Source: Phragmites australis
Lineage: Eukaryota; Streptophyta; Magnoliopsida; Poales; Poaceae
Length of the DNA stretch: 64,000 nucleotides
Direction: 5' to 3'
Assembly: GCF_958298935.1 (NCBI RefSeq)
Contig: NC_084935.1
Coordinates: 9,606,501-9,670,500, forward strand
The notes beneath the pieces are model-generated. The model saw only the letters and a program-made list of their open reading frames with translations, searched no databases and was not told the origin of the DNA. Position numbers and translations under genes: made by a program. This document shows positions 47,509-60,099 of the stretch, in pieces (the first letter of the stretch is position 1; each line of letters begins with the position of its first letter).

Positions 47509-50110
47509 TCAGCAGACAAAAGCAGCACACAACAAAAGCAGTACACAGAGTGACCACACTACATCATAAGGAGGCAGCAACCAATATGCAAGCCCTGTTG
47601 GCGCAATGCTTCCTCTCCTTCCTCTTCCTCTTCCTCTGCCCCTGCCTCTGCTAGATGGTGGTACTCCTGCAACTTCACTTGCACTACAATATGTAATCAA
47701 ACATAAATAAATAATGTTGTGACTTGAACAATATTATGTAAGGTGCACATGACTTACTTGGTTGAATCAGTATTTATAGTAGCTGAGGAATTTGTGGCCC
47801 TCTCCTTGCCCCTCCTTGTAGGTGTTGGACTGTGTGCAATATTGGGTTCATTGCTTCCCTCCTGTGGTCTAGTTTGTATGGATGAGCGCTTTCTTTTCTT
47901 CTGCTTAGCTGTAAGACCTCCTTGGCAATGCTTTGATGTATGTTCTTATTCATTGCAATATGTGCACCTCATCTTCTTCTTAGTGCCATCTCCTTCTGAT
48001 CCCTTGATCCTCTGCTTCCTTGGGTGCCCAGGTTTACTTCTTAACTTGGACTTCTTTATGGTGTATCCTATATCAACCTTTTTCCACTGGTGCTTGAATG
48101 TCATTGCAGAGAACACACTAGCATATGCCTTCTTGAACTTCCCAACAAAAAATTACTCATGCACATACTCATTGATGTCAGATTCCCTTAGATAGCTAAT
48201 GAAAGCTAATGCATGGTCATAGGGCTTACCACACACTTGCCATGCCATGCAAGTACATGTCTTCAGCTTCAAGTTGACAACATGCTTTATTACTTGCCCT
48301 GCCTTAGTCACGAAAGAAACTTTAGCTTCATCATTACCATTTCTTGTAACCTGATAACCAACCATATTCTTGGACTTCTTATTGAGTTCTTCGACAATAG
48401 ATGGGATGATTCTGCCATCCATTTGACTAGCTATTCTGCGTCTCAAATGAAACTTAGTCACAATCATTTGCCTTATCTTATCAAGTATGTTCACAACTTG
48501 TAGCTCCTTTTACTTCATGATCCACTTGTTGAAGGACTTAGATAGGTTATTGCTGATGTAGTCTACTTTGCAGTCTTTAGAGAACTTGCTCCTGCTCCAC
48601 AGGTACAGATGATTCTCCTCCAAATAAGCTATTGCATCAGGACATTTCTCCTTGATCTTTCCCATATGGTAGTTAAACTTGTCCAGTGTGTAGCTCTTAG
48701 CAGATGGCCACATGTTCTGACCAAACAATGGTTCATAGTACTTCCTTTTGAAGTTCTTCCATAGGTGCCTTATACATTCCATATGTTCAACTGCCCCCTT
48801 AATCCCCTTGCATGCATCAGTACTGATGACCAAATCATTGGGATTACCAATAGCTTTCTTTAAGTTCTCAATGAACCATGTCCAACTCTCCTTGGACTCT
48901 ATCTCAATGATTCCATATGCCACTGGACAGAACCAGTTGTGGTCATCTATTGCAACAGCTACTATCAATTGACATCTTGCCTTTCCTGTTAGGTGTGTAT
49001 AGTCAATGTCAATATCTGGCCTGCAGCCTTCCAAAAAACCATCAATGCATGGTTTCAGTGCTATGAAGAGTCTTCTGAAGCAAATATCCCTTTTGAACTC
49101 TTCTGTATCTATCTCAACTATGCTTCCAGGCATTGTCCTTAGAAGTTCTGCTCTAAAAGTGGGCAACAGATCATAACAATCGGCCCACTTGCCATATACT
49201 TGTTAAGAGCCTTCTCTTTGCCCTTGAAACCTTGTCATAAGAAACTTCAAACTTGTACTTCTTATTTAACTCATCCTATAGCTTCTTTGATCCCATTGTT
49301 GGCTTCTCCTTCAACCATTCTATACTCTTTCTGCCACCCAATTAGTTGTGGCCATTGTGTGCCCACACTTATTCACAAAACTACAAACATGGCCGGCCTG
49401 TTTGTCTTAATCTGCAAATGAGTAATCATCATCAATAATTATTATAGAAAAAAAGAATTAAGGGTCAAAAAATAAACAAGGAGACTAAAGCACTTGCCTT
49501 GCAACCATAGAATTTCTTACCGGATGATGCAGAAAACATCCATTTGTAGCTCTTGTCTGCCTTTTTGCACTTAGCTCTGAATCTACTTTTGTCTCTCTTA
49601 ACAGTTTGGACAACATAACCGGTAATGATTGCATGATGTGTTAATGCTGCCTTGACCGAGTTCACATCTAGGTAGATCATACCTTCATCAACACATGGAT
49701 TGTTAATGTCATAGCAAAAGACTGGTTCAGAGTCATCATCGTCATCTACTACTACATCATCACCATCATAGCCAGTGTTAGATTCTGAGTTCTGAGTTAG
49801 AGTAAGAAGAAGTAGCTGCAGCAGTGTCATAGCTGATGTCACTTGCCACTTCATGTGATCCAGCAACAGAGTATATGCCCTCATCATCCACTCCTACCAA
49901 TTCCTCATCATCATGAGCTGTTTTTCTGGCCTTTTTGGCATGTTTGGTAGGTTGACCAGGTGCTTTTGTGTTGTCTCTCTTATATGTAGTGTCTCTCTCA
50001 TCTATGGTGGATTTCTCATCTGTGGTGGGTTGAGTTACTTGAACTGGAGGATCTAAAAGTATAGGTGGAGTGCATGGTGGATTATGACCTATATTGTTCC
50101 TCATAGCAGG
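47509..50110 (-). pseudogene. Mutator-type (MuDR/MULE) transposase gene, decayed
   Basis: Minus-strand pieces follow the MURA order. 50104-49465 holds an acidic N-terminal part and the MuDR zinc-type region (AKCKKADKSYKWMFSASSGKKFYGC). 49166-48510 is a 218-residue open frame with the transposase core: [20 protein letters not shown] with the first Asp, and [14 protein letters not shown] with the second. 48494-48153 ends in the SWIM finger CTCMAWQVCGKPYDHALAF, where the third Cys is Tyr. 48060-47740 has a basic tail with a zinc knuckle broken by a stop at 47946-47948. An Arg-Gly repeat lies at about 47620-47650. A cut-and-paste transposase in origin. Frameshifts, the stop and the lost Cys make it inactive or nearly so. 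Confidence 0.85.
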
Positions 50111-51080
50111 ATGAGACCTCTATTTGGTTGGAGAAATATGCTCTATATGCCCAATAAAATTATTCGCCTAGGCATCAATATGGACTACTCCTTTCTCCTT
50201 ATGCATATCCAACCAATCTAAGAGTTGCTGATCGGTCCGAATTTCGATAGAAGCATCAACCAGTGAACCCCACAAGGTTAGATACTGCTTCAAACCCCAA
50301 ACAACATGTGCCCCCACATCACCTACTAACTGTTCTATCGAGTACCTATCCCTCTCGACATTTAAAGAAAGTGGTTTGGACTTGTAATATGTCTTTGGCC
50401 CCCAGTCTGGACAGCTAAAAATGACCGAATTTTAACAACAAGTTTCAAATTACTACGGAACGTCCTACACACCACAACAACAAAAACTGAACTAGTAAGC
50501 TAAATCAAAATGCATCCCACCAATTCGAACCGTATCCTAACAAATCGAACCATATCCTACCAAATCATGGAAAACACTAACACTCACAGAACGAAAGTTC
50601 AAGTCAGTACCTGGATTCAGTACTCGGACCCATGGCGCCTCACCACGCGGCACCAAAAGCCACAAATGTGCAACCTTTCTGTCTCCTCAAGCCATGTGCC
50701 GCCCCAAGATGCCAACTCCACAGTCCGGCCACCTCAGATCTTTAGTTCTCGCTCTCTCTCCTCGTGTTTTGCCGCTCCTCTCCACGCCAAGCTCTTCCCC
50801 ATTGCCTTCACGTCTAGCTCTTCCACTGTTGCTTTTGACTGATTTGGGAATCTAGGGTTTCAAGCGAGGAGTTGGGGTCGAGTTGGGACCGAGTGTACAT
50901 GCACAAGGGCACTTCCGTCTTTTGCAACCACGTTGAATTATCGATCATTTTTTCTTTTTTAAATGGCTAAATCTAATAGGAGCTAACGGAAGGGTAAAAC
51001 AAGGATAAACGGAAGTTTCAATTTTAAATTTCAGGGGCAAACTAGCGATGTCTAATTTAAGAAGAGCAACTAGCAATTTA
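50110..51080 (-). other. Upstream region of the Mutator-type transposase
   Basis: Probable 5' flank of the transposase gene, read leftward. 50150-50400 has some coding character on the minus strand, and 50630-50870 is C-rich and UTR-like. Mutator terminal inverted repeats would be expected near 50900-51080 and near 47350-47480, but I could not match the two ends by eye. Confidence 0.3.
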
Positions 51081-51096
51081 GGTGTAAAGCATCGCA

Positions 51097-51471
51097 GTGG
51101 CACAGATTACCCAAAAACAAAGGATCGAAGTACCAAGCTGCCTAGCTGGGCTGATGGATGAGAGCCGTGCAAAGTGCGAAAGAATGAGCATGCTTTCCAT
51201 TGAATCGAAGGGTCCTGCAGGCCCCGTAGCAGCCAGGCCAGCTATGTATGCCATACGCCATCCTGACATCTGTAGGGACATGCCCAAGCACGGACGCGGT
51301 TTGGCGTCAAATAGTAGTACAAGATACCACTCGCTCGCAGTCGAAGTGCAAGCCAGTGCTAGTAGTGCCGCAGTCGGGGCCCGACCTCCACTGATCCGGC
51401 AAGCTTTCACGGTCTCCACGATTGGACCCAACAAGAGCTGCAGGCAGCATCCTAAACCTAACTTGCTGTGA
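51097..51471. other. Open frames on both strands, unrecognised
   Basis: A 124-aa + frame (51097-51471) and a 118-aa - frame (51434-51078) overlap fully. Neither has a known domain. Composition is even and codon use gives no clear choice of strand. It may be repeated DNA. The following stretch to 53160 contains gcacgg-type words (51750-51870) but no gene I can support. Confidence 0.2.
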
Positions 51472-53184
51472 CCACCGTCCGTTTCCCCAAATGAGAATCA
51501 CCCGGCCGTCCCCCCCCCCCCCTCTCGACGTTCGATGGCAAGGAACATAGCGCCGCTTGTGTGGCTGCGACAATGGTGAGTGTTTTGCCTTTTTGCCGAA
51601 TGCCCGAACTAACCAACAGATCGATGGCGAATTGGCAACAACATTGAGTGGAAAGAAGCGTCCGACGGGTGGTGGCGATGGGCAGTGGCCTCTATGATAC
51701 GCCCTATCCCACGGTTTCTCGTAAAAGTGGCTAAGTACGTCGGGCTAAATGGCCGACACAAGGCACGGTCATTTTAGTCTGATCTTGGCACGGTATGGTG
51801 GCTAACGGATCAGGTCAGCACAGCACGACGGCTTGGACCGTGGTTGGACCGGAGCCGCGATACGACGGATCGGCACGGTACGATCTATTTAGCTGTTGCT
51901 ATTTTTTAATATCTTATATAATTTATTTAGATCTAATACTATATAAAATATATGGTGTAATAGTAGTGTATTTGGGTAGGACTGGACCGTCCATTTGGCA
52001 AACTCTGGTTTCTCATCATCTCGTGACAGCTGAATCACACATTTTCGCTCACACACCCGGACGTCGCGCATGTATTTTCTTCCGCGTGATACGGGACCTG
52101 CTCGTCGGTTGTCATTGGCAATCTGGGTTCATTGTAGGAGTTGGCTAGGCGCGGGCTCCAGAGGCATTTGCATATTTGCCCCAACTTTAGTTTATAAATG
52201 CTCGTTTGCCCTTGTTGAGTTGTTTCCTTCACTTTGCACCATTGCCTCTACTATTTGAAAATGAGCATTCTCATTGCCCCAACTCTGTTAAGGGGTTGAC
52301 GGTGTTTAATCAGCACCCAAAAGATATTTTTGCCCTTACATGTACTTGGCACGGATGATCATGGAATTGGATAGAATCTACATAAATGGACCTATTCAAA
52401 TGAAACTTTTTACATATCTCATTCCCCATTGGCAGATATAACCATATCATCAAAAGAGAGAAAATCCAATTTTACAACAATACAACTCAGACAATATCAT
52501 GTCTGCTAGATCAAGCTGAAGCATTTTCTGCGAGAGGCTATCCACGATAAATTGCATTCTCATTTTCTGCTATAGTACTAATTATGCTCAAACTGGTCAC
52601 ATGCATTCTTATTTTTAGGTTCAAAGTATGAGCCCGCGTGAGTACGATAGAGAACAGCTAGAAAAAAGAGAGAACCACTGAGCAAGCTAGCTTAGCTTCC
52701 AAATAAGCAGTATGCCAAATTTGTTTGAGCAATAATTATTCTATTCCAATCACTTGAAATATACCTAGTATAGCTCAATGTGCCTCCTGCGGGAAAGATA
52801 TTTTTTTTTTTTGTTTTCAGTTGCTTGATGTTTAGGCGTTTTCTTATTTTCCGTGATAAAAAGCCTGCATACAGTTTTACCATCTCATATAGTGAAGACA
52901 TTCAAAACGGCTTATGCTTTTAGAATCAACTGATAAGATAGCAGAAAATAAATAGTAATTATGTAGCAACTTCAGTTACTTAATAAAATCAGACCAACAA
53001 TAAAATCCACTTGTATCTCCCACACCACCGTAAGAGGCGCCTTCCTTAGTGCCTATACCAATTTGGTGATCCGGTCCGACACCCTACGGTCATAGCCACT
53101 GCAAAAGCCAAAACCCGGCACCACCTCCCGGCTCCTGCACTCCCGCACTCTATTCTCATCGTGCCCTTTCCCTCCGAAAAAACA

Positions 53185-53370
53185 TATTCTATAGGATCCT
53201 GTTCAGAAAAATCTTCGTAAGACTTTATTCAAGGTCTATAAAGATTCTCGTGAGACCTTATCCATACTATTCATTCTATGATTTAATAGCTGAGCTGGAA
53301 AAATAGACATATATCATCACAGAGAAAATAATCTTTCGTAAGACAAAATCGTATAAATTTTGCTTCCATT
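53185..53370. mobile_element. MITE family copy B, in the SKS promoter region
   Basis: The arms ttctataggatcctgttc and (complement) aaaatttatacgattttgtc fold together, with internal complementary blocks cttcgtaagac / gtcttacgaaaga. It is related to copies at 45235-45415 and 56350-56530 (same order of motifs when inverted). It ends about 170 bp before the SKS start codon. Confidence 0.6.
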
Positions 53371-53541
53371 CTCTCTACTTTCCGTCTCCACGAAACCAGT
53401 TGCTTTTGGAGCAAATGCGCTCATGCTAACGACCGCATAGTTGCTCCCTATACCCCTCACAGGTCTCCTCACCAACCTTGCCCATCTTCCTCCCTCCATT
53501 GCTCCGGGGAAGCTCTCTGCAGGTTCGTTCGGTTCAGCGCA

Positions 53542-56500
53542 ATGGCAGGCGGCAATGCCGGTGCCGCCGCTGCTCGTCGCTTGTCCTTCGTCGGCCTGCT
53601 GCTGCTGCCGCCGCTGCTCTCGGTCCTCGTTGCCGGCGACGACCCGTACCGGTTCTTCACGTGGACGGTCACCTACGGCGACATCTCCCCGCTCGGCGTC
53701 AAGCAGCAGGTGTGCTACAGTACATTCTCACTGTACTTGGTTTGCTTCCCCCGTTCGATTTGCATTGGGACGTACGGCGGAGCCTGCCCTGATGACCACG
53801 CATGTGGAATTGCTTTTGCAGGGGATCCTGATCAACAACCAGTTCCCGGGGCCGCAGGTCGAGGCCGTCACCAACGACAATCTCATCATCAACGTCTTCA
53901 ACAAGCTCAACGAGCCATTCCTCCTCTCCTGGTACTACTGCTTACTGCTCCTCTTCCTTCCCTCCTCCTCCTGCATGAATCCATCCGTTTCACCAACGTT
54001 AACGTATCTTCTCCTTGCACGTACGACGTGCGTACTCGGCTGCTCGTTCGTAGATCGTAGCAGCTAATTCATCTTAAGTTTATGTTGCATAGTGTACGCG
54101 GTAATATTAATAACAAACTTCAGATATGAAGATGTAAATACGTCATGAGAGTATCGCTGAATAAATACGTCGGAAACACTATCATAATTTGATTTCAAAT
54201 TGAATTTGAAAAATAAAAAAATTATTCGCTAATTTCTCCCTTATTTTTATTTTTATTAAGAAAACGGATCCAATATACATAGCGAATGATAATGGTGAAT
54301 GATAAAAGTGAATAAACTATTTAAATTTTAAAAATTTTCATTAGATAGGAAGAGAATATCTATAGAAACTAAATCATGTTTTATATGCTAAAGACTAGCA
54401 CTTAACATCCAACTTAAAATCTGAAGTCCTGTTGCAATCCATCCGGTGGCAATCTAAGATAGCATCCCTAACAACCACGTAGCAAATTAAATACTGGTTG
54501 CAATTTAGGAGTATACAGTCTGGTATCATGTTTTATATGCTAGAGACTAGCACTCATCCAACTTACAATCTGAAGTCCAGTTGCAATCTATCCGGTGGCA
54601 ATCTAAGATAGCATCCCTAACAAGTAGGTAGCAAATTAAACACTGGTTGTAATTTAGGAGTATATAGTCCGGTGCTAAATTATGGACATGTTTAGATAAG
54701 TTATGGTTTCAAAGTTTTTGGGTAACCGAGGAAGTGGCTGTGGCTATTAAGTTTTAGTTGTTGTTTTTATAATAAATTTTTAGCTTCTCAGTACACTAAA
54801 AATCAAAACATATTTCTTATTTTTTTAGTTTATTCCAACCATAGCCAATCCAAAACTACCAGAAACCGAAATCAAAAACCAAACATTTAGATAGCTCCAG
54901 AAACCGAAATCAAAAACCAAACATTTAGATAGCTTCTAAATTTTTTTAAGAAAAAAACTGGAAAAAAAAAACTATCCAAACGGCTATATCTATCGTGATT
55001 CCAACAAGCGATTCTTTTGTTTGACATTACTGAATGCAAAATGCAATCACATCTTACATCACTCTTCACACACACCACAGCTGAAACGAAGTGCTCTGCT
55101 CCAGTGAGTGAGCTGGTCACTGTACCTACCGCTCCACTGAAGACGGATTTCAATAGCCTTATTAAACGACAAAACCACATCGCCTACCGAGATAATACTC
55201 CATACCATGTCGGCGGTTTAGCTTGACATTTCGCAACAGCTCATGGCATCATTGGGCGATTAGGACAGGATAATTGGAATGTTATGGTAAAATTTCGTTT
55301 AAAACGATGTGGTAGAAAGCAACGTGCGACTTAGTTTCTTGGCTGCGATCCTGTACTGGGGCTGGACCAGGGACCGCGCAGCAGACGTCCTGCTTGGCCG
55401 ACTCGTAGCTGGTTTCGGAGCGTATGCCGAAGGGAGATACTGGACGGTTCACTGCAGAAATAGTACTGTAGGAGCAAAATAGCAAACTATACATGGTGAC
55501 AAATGGGTCCTGCTGAACTGTTGCAGCAGACTCAGTGTTACTGACCACCCATGTTCATTTTTTTTTCAAAATCAAACCTATCGAATTCAAGTTGAATTTT
55601 GATACCGTGTCAGTGTTTAGATAACACTGAGCAGAGTCAATAAGATTTGTTTGTTAACAACATTTGCACCTTTCAGTGGCTGCGTCAACAATCACATGTA
55701 CTCCCTCCATTCAAAAATACAAGACGTATTTTATTTTGGTTCGATCTTTAAAGTTAGACTTTGACTATTGTGTTCTCATAAAATATATAGTTTACGGTTA
55801 CAAACCAATCTAGCGTGAAAGAGTTTTAAAATGTGAATCTAATTTTATAATTTTATACACTAAACATATTTATAATTTAACTAATTATTGATCAAATTAT
55901 ATAAAATTCGATTTCTTTAAAACAAAACATGTCTTGTATTTTTAAAGGGAGTGAGTATATAAGAAGTTACCTTGTCGAAAAGGAAAACACACTGGAATGC
56001 TGCAGAATGGCAGCTTGATCATCCGCAGCCTTTCGCCGGGCTGATCAAGCTGTGTGCCATTATGGCCATGGGTTATGAGGAGGAGGCCTCGCGATCGCGA
56101 TGTGTGCAACACGTTAATACGTACGTATGTGGTTGACTGGTTGGGTTGCAATGCATGTGGGATGGTCGTTGCGTGGCAACTTGCATGGACGTGACAACGG
56201 CTTGATGGATATGGAGACGGAATTGTTGTCGAGCCGTGTCTCATGTAGGCGATGGCGAGATGTGAGCCGATCGACCACTGATTGCCGCGCGCACAAATTT
56301 AGCTTTAGGGCGTACGCAACAAATACGACTTTGCATGTTTTTTATATACAGTCTATCTCAGAAGTAAATTTTATAGGATTATATCCTACAAAAGATCTTA
56401 TTTTCTGTGATAATACGTATCTTCTTACTTTTTATTCTTTTCAACCCAGTTATTAGGTCAGAAGATATGCGACTAGATCAAGGTCTTAGGGAGATCTTTC

Positions 56501-59500
56501 ATAGGAAGATTTTATAGAATTTGCTTTTATCTCAGTCGTCTATTCCTCGAATGTAGTACTCGTATATTTATTAATTCTCTTACATATTGTATATATATAT
56601 TTTATTTATTCTTAAGCATGAATCTCAACGCTAATGAACAGATCTGATAAACAATTCTTTCGCATGGTTTAGTGGAATTTTTTGCGTTCCATAGGCCAGA
56701 GCATCACACTCAAGTGGCTGCGCAAACGGGGAGAAAGGCATCTGCTCGCTTAAGGTCGTGATGGGCTCGCTTAAGGTCGTGATGGGGCTCGAAAAGGAGA
56801 GAGGGAAGCGCGAAAAAGGAGCGAGAGGAAGGTGGAGGCAATTGGCAAGACGGCTCGCAACCTCGACCATGGACATGCAGCAGTTCTGTTCCGATCATGT
56901 GGTTGATCTTGATCACACGCACTCTGGATGGATCGGATGGCGCAGAGATAGAACCGTTCGTCGGAACGGCAACCGTACGTTGAAAACGATTCATTTTGGA
57001 GTACAGGCCGAACCAGGCAGATGCAACTACTCCAGTACTCTGCTGGAACGCCAAATTCTAACCATGCACACTCACATGGCGCCTCGAGAATATACCACAG
57101 CAGCAAGCTCATCCAGAGCACCTACGTTACGCAGTACAATGGCACGGACAAGAGAACGTGCCATGCAGCGCCGTGCAACGTGTCGCCTCGTGATAACGAC
57201 GACTCCGAGGCCGCGACTGACATACGCGTGTCCGAACCCAGCTCGTGTCGTACCCGGCGATCGACGTCTGCGACTCGTGAATTTCTCAAACTTTAATTTG
57301 ACACGGCAGAGGATCGATCAAACCTAGCTAATTAAACAAACAACGAAGCAAATTAATGCGACTGAGAAGCTTGAGCTGCTGCTGGCATTGTGAAACGTGA
57401 CTTGATTTCTAATGACCTGACCGGTGCTTGTAACGCATGCTGCATGCAGGAGCGGGATCCAGCAGCGGCGGAACTCGTTCGAGGACGGTGTGGCCGGCAC
57501 GACGTGCCCGATCCCGCCCGGCGGCAACTTCACCTACATCCTGCAGGCCAAGGACCAGATCGGCACCTACTACTACTTCCCCTCGCTCGCCTTCCACAAG
57601 GCCGCCGGCGGCTTCGGCGGCATCCGCGTCCTCAGCCGCCCCATGATCCCCGTCCCGTTCCCGCCGCCCGCCGCGGACTACACCGTCCTCATCGGCGACT
57701 GGTACAAGGCCGACCACACCGTACGTCGTCAGCTCGAAAATCTTGCGTTGTTTGTCAGAGAGCAGCTTAATCAGCAGAAACGGGCAGAACAATCTCGTAT
57801 AAATTAAGCAGTGCTTTCGCTGATCTGACACGGAGATTGTTCTTGGACTGACAGGACTTGAGGTACACGCTTGACAGCGGCAAGGCGCTTGGCTTCCCAG
57901 ACGGCTTGCTGATCAACGGCCGAAGTTGGAATGGCTACACCTTCACCGTCCAGCCTGGTAAGCACGATCTATCAGTGCAAATGTGGCCATTCTGCAGCAA
58001 ATCTCAGCTGATCACTCCTCACAGTTAGTAGTTGCAGACAGGTTTTTAACTAATGGGCCTCTGAATCTTCGTGCATTGCAGGCAAGACGTACCGTTTCCG
58101 GATCACCAACGTGGGGCTGGCCACTTCCCTCAACATAAGGTTCCAGGGGCACACCATGAAACTCGTCGAGGTGGAGGGGTCGCACAGCATGCAGACCACC
58201 TACTCCTCCCTGGACGTGCACCTCGGCCAGTCCTACTCGGTGCTCCTAACCGCCGACCAGCCCGGGTTCGACTACGCCATTGTCGTCTCCACGCGCTTCA
58301 CCAGCAAGATCATCTCCACCACGGCCGTCCTGCACTACACCAACTCCGCCGGCGAGGCACCCGGCCCTCTGCCCGGAGGCCCCACCATCCAGATCGACTG
58401 GTCACTCAATCAGGCCCGATCTATCAGGTAGCACTGCATTGATATCACTGGTTCAGTCCGTCAGATCTCTTCAGTTTCTTCAGACAAGTTCAGACTAGCG
58501 TCTCAGTGATCAGTGAACTAGCTGACATGTATGCCTCGCTTGGTGCTACAAACTTTGCAACCAGATGGAACCTCACGGCGAGCGGGCCCAGGCCGAATCC
58601 GCAGGGCTCCTACCACTACGGTCTGGTGCCGGTGGCCAGGACCATCAGACTGGCCAACTCGGCGGCGACTATCAACGGGAAGCAGAGGTACGCGGTGAAC
58701 AGCGTGTCGTACGTCAACGCGGACACCCCGCTCAAGATCGCCGACTACTACAAGATCTCCGGCGTGTTCTCGGTGGGCACCATCGCCGACAACCCGACCT
58801 ACGGCAGCGCCTACCTCCAGACGTCGGTCATGGGGGCGAATTACAGGGATTACGTCGAGATTGTGTTTGAGAACAACGAGGACGAGGTGCAGTCCTGGCA
58901 CATCGACGGCTACGCCTTCTGGGTCGTCGGGTATGAACATCGTATCCACTTTCAAGAATGTGAAGTGTTCGGAGTTTTTTTTTCTTTCTTGTGTCCGTTT
59001 ACTCTTGGTTATCTGAATGGATGTAAATGTGTGTGTAGAATGGATGGAGGAAAATGGTCGTCCGCAAGCAGGCAGGGCTACAATTTGAGGGATGGCATTT
59101 CACGGTACACAGTTCAGGTATGATGCTGTGCTTTCTTCTGAATATATCTCACTCTTGAAGCTGAAACTGTGTTTTACTAAATATTTTGTTTAGAAACTGG
59201 GTGGAAATGACAGTGTTCTTTGGAGTTGAATATGATTCGGTCAAGTCTTTTCATCACAAGTCTGCAGCACATGTACAGGCGTATTATATTTTTCACCTGT
59301 AGCATTGGGCATTGCATAGCTCGGCCATCCAAGTTGCCCATTCAGCCGCCGTGTTGGTTAAGTTCTTGCCTTTCAGAAACGTTGTAGTGATCAATCCACA
59401 TCAGGAAAGCCACAGTGTCATACTCTTCCACCAGCCTACTGCTTTGATGGCTATCACATTTCATTTCCCTGATGACTTTTTCCTCATGAAATTTACCACT

Positions 59501-59785
59501 ATGTTGAACCAGTAATCGTGTGATGCTGCTTTGGCAAGTACTTGGAAACTGACGCATCTGTGCCTCCATCAGGTTTACCCCAGGTCATGGACAGCGATCT
59601 ACATGGCCCTGGACAACGTCGGCATGTGGAACGTCAGGTCGGAGAACTGGGCCAGGCAGTATCTGGGGCAGCAGTTCTACCTCCGCGTCTGGACGCCGTC
59701 GACGTCGTTGCGCGACGAGTACGCGATCCCCAAGAACGCGCTCCTCTGCGGCCGGGTCGCCGGTCGCCCAACCAGGCTGCTCTGA
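53542..59785 (+). CDS. SKU5-similar (SKS) protein, pollen NTP303/Bp10 type
   Basis: Secreted multicopper-oxidase-like protein of the SKS family, members of which act in the apoplast in directional and pollen-tube growth. Eight exons (53542-53709, 53822-53931, 57450-57720, 57855-57957, 58082-58427, 58565-58930, 59039-59117, 59573-59785) join in frame into 551 residues. A signal peptide (LSFVGLLLLPPLLSVLVAG) precedes DPYRFFTWTVTYGDISPLGVKQQ. Three cupredoxin domains follow. Copper-ligand sites are all changed: the first HWHG is SWSG, HSH is YYYFPS, and the third-domain sites read SWHIDGYAFWVVG and MALDNVGMWNVRSENW. So no oxidase activity is expected, as for the family. There is no C-terminal hydrophobic tail, unlike SKU5 itself, so a soluble protein. 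PGGNFTYILQAKDQIG and QARSIRWNLTASGPRPNPQ are hallmarks of the NTP303-like branch. Intron 2 is 3.5 kb and full of repeats. Confidence 0.93.
54374..54680. repeat. Tandem duplication of about 155 bp in SKS intron 2
   Basis: The block beginning catgttttatatgctaaaga at about 54374 is repeated from about 54529 with scattered changes. Both copies share ccggtggcaatctaagatag and a final tttaggagtata. A further short repeat (agaaaccgaaatcaaaaacc) occurs twice at about 54861 and 54898. Confidence 0.8.
55701..55955. mobile_element. Stowaway MITE in SKS intron 2, 255 bp
   Basis: Starts ctccctccattcaaaaatac and ends with its near-complement (gtatttttaaagggagtgag). It is flanked by TA on both sides (55699-55700, 55956-55957), the Tc1/mariner target. 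The interior is AT-rich with gtcaaagtctaact-like sequence on the complementary strand, as in other grass Stowaway elements. Confidence 0.9.
56350..56530. mobile_element. MITE family copy C, in SKS intron 2
   Basis: The outer arms aagtaaattttataggat and (complement) aagcaaattctataaaat match each other. Internal agatcttattttctgtgat and tcttagggagatctttc correspond to motifs in copies at 45235 and 53185. No coding capacity. Confidence 0.6.
56690..57330. other. GC-richer part of SKS intron 2, no gene
   Basis: Open frames on both strands (189 aa on + from 56758, 116 and 114 aa on -) overlap one another inside the intron. None has a recognised domain. The stretch holds a 19-bp repeat (gctcgcttaaggtcgtgat, twice at 56744-56782). 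It could contain an unannotated exon, but nothing supports one. Confidence 0.2.
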
Positions 59786-60099
59786 GTTGGGACGGCGGGC
59801 CAGAGCTTGTCTGAGTTGGTCTGGAGAAAACGTAGGCACAGGAACTTACTCCGAAGGAAGGCTCGAAGAAGAGTGACCTCAAAGTTTAAAATGTTGCTGA
59901 ATATCTGCAGAAGCATATGCCATTTATAGCTCAGATTAGACCATGCAATACTACTGTCAATGTTCATTTGTGTCTGCATTTTGCTTGATTCCTTTATGCA
60001 ACGCAATTGTTTTTAGTGATGGGTTACATGGATATAAACAATCGTGCAGCATCTTGCTACATTACTCTTATTCTTAATAAGGTATAATATGCTGGATCA

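Noticed and set aside
36000..50110. Possible functional transposases as host genes
   Set aside because: hAT, copia and Mutator frames are split by stops, frameshifts or an insertion, so I list them as pseudogenes.
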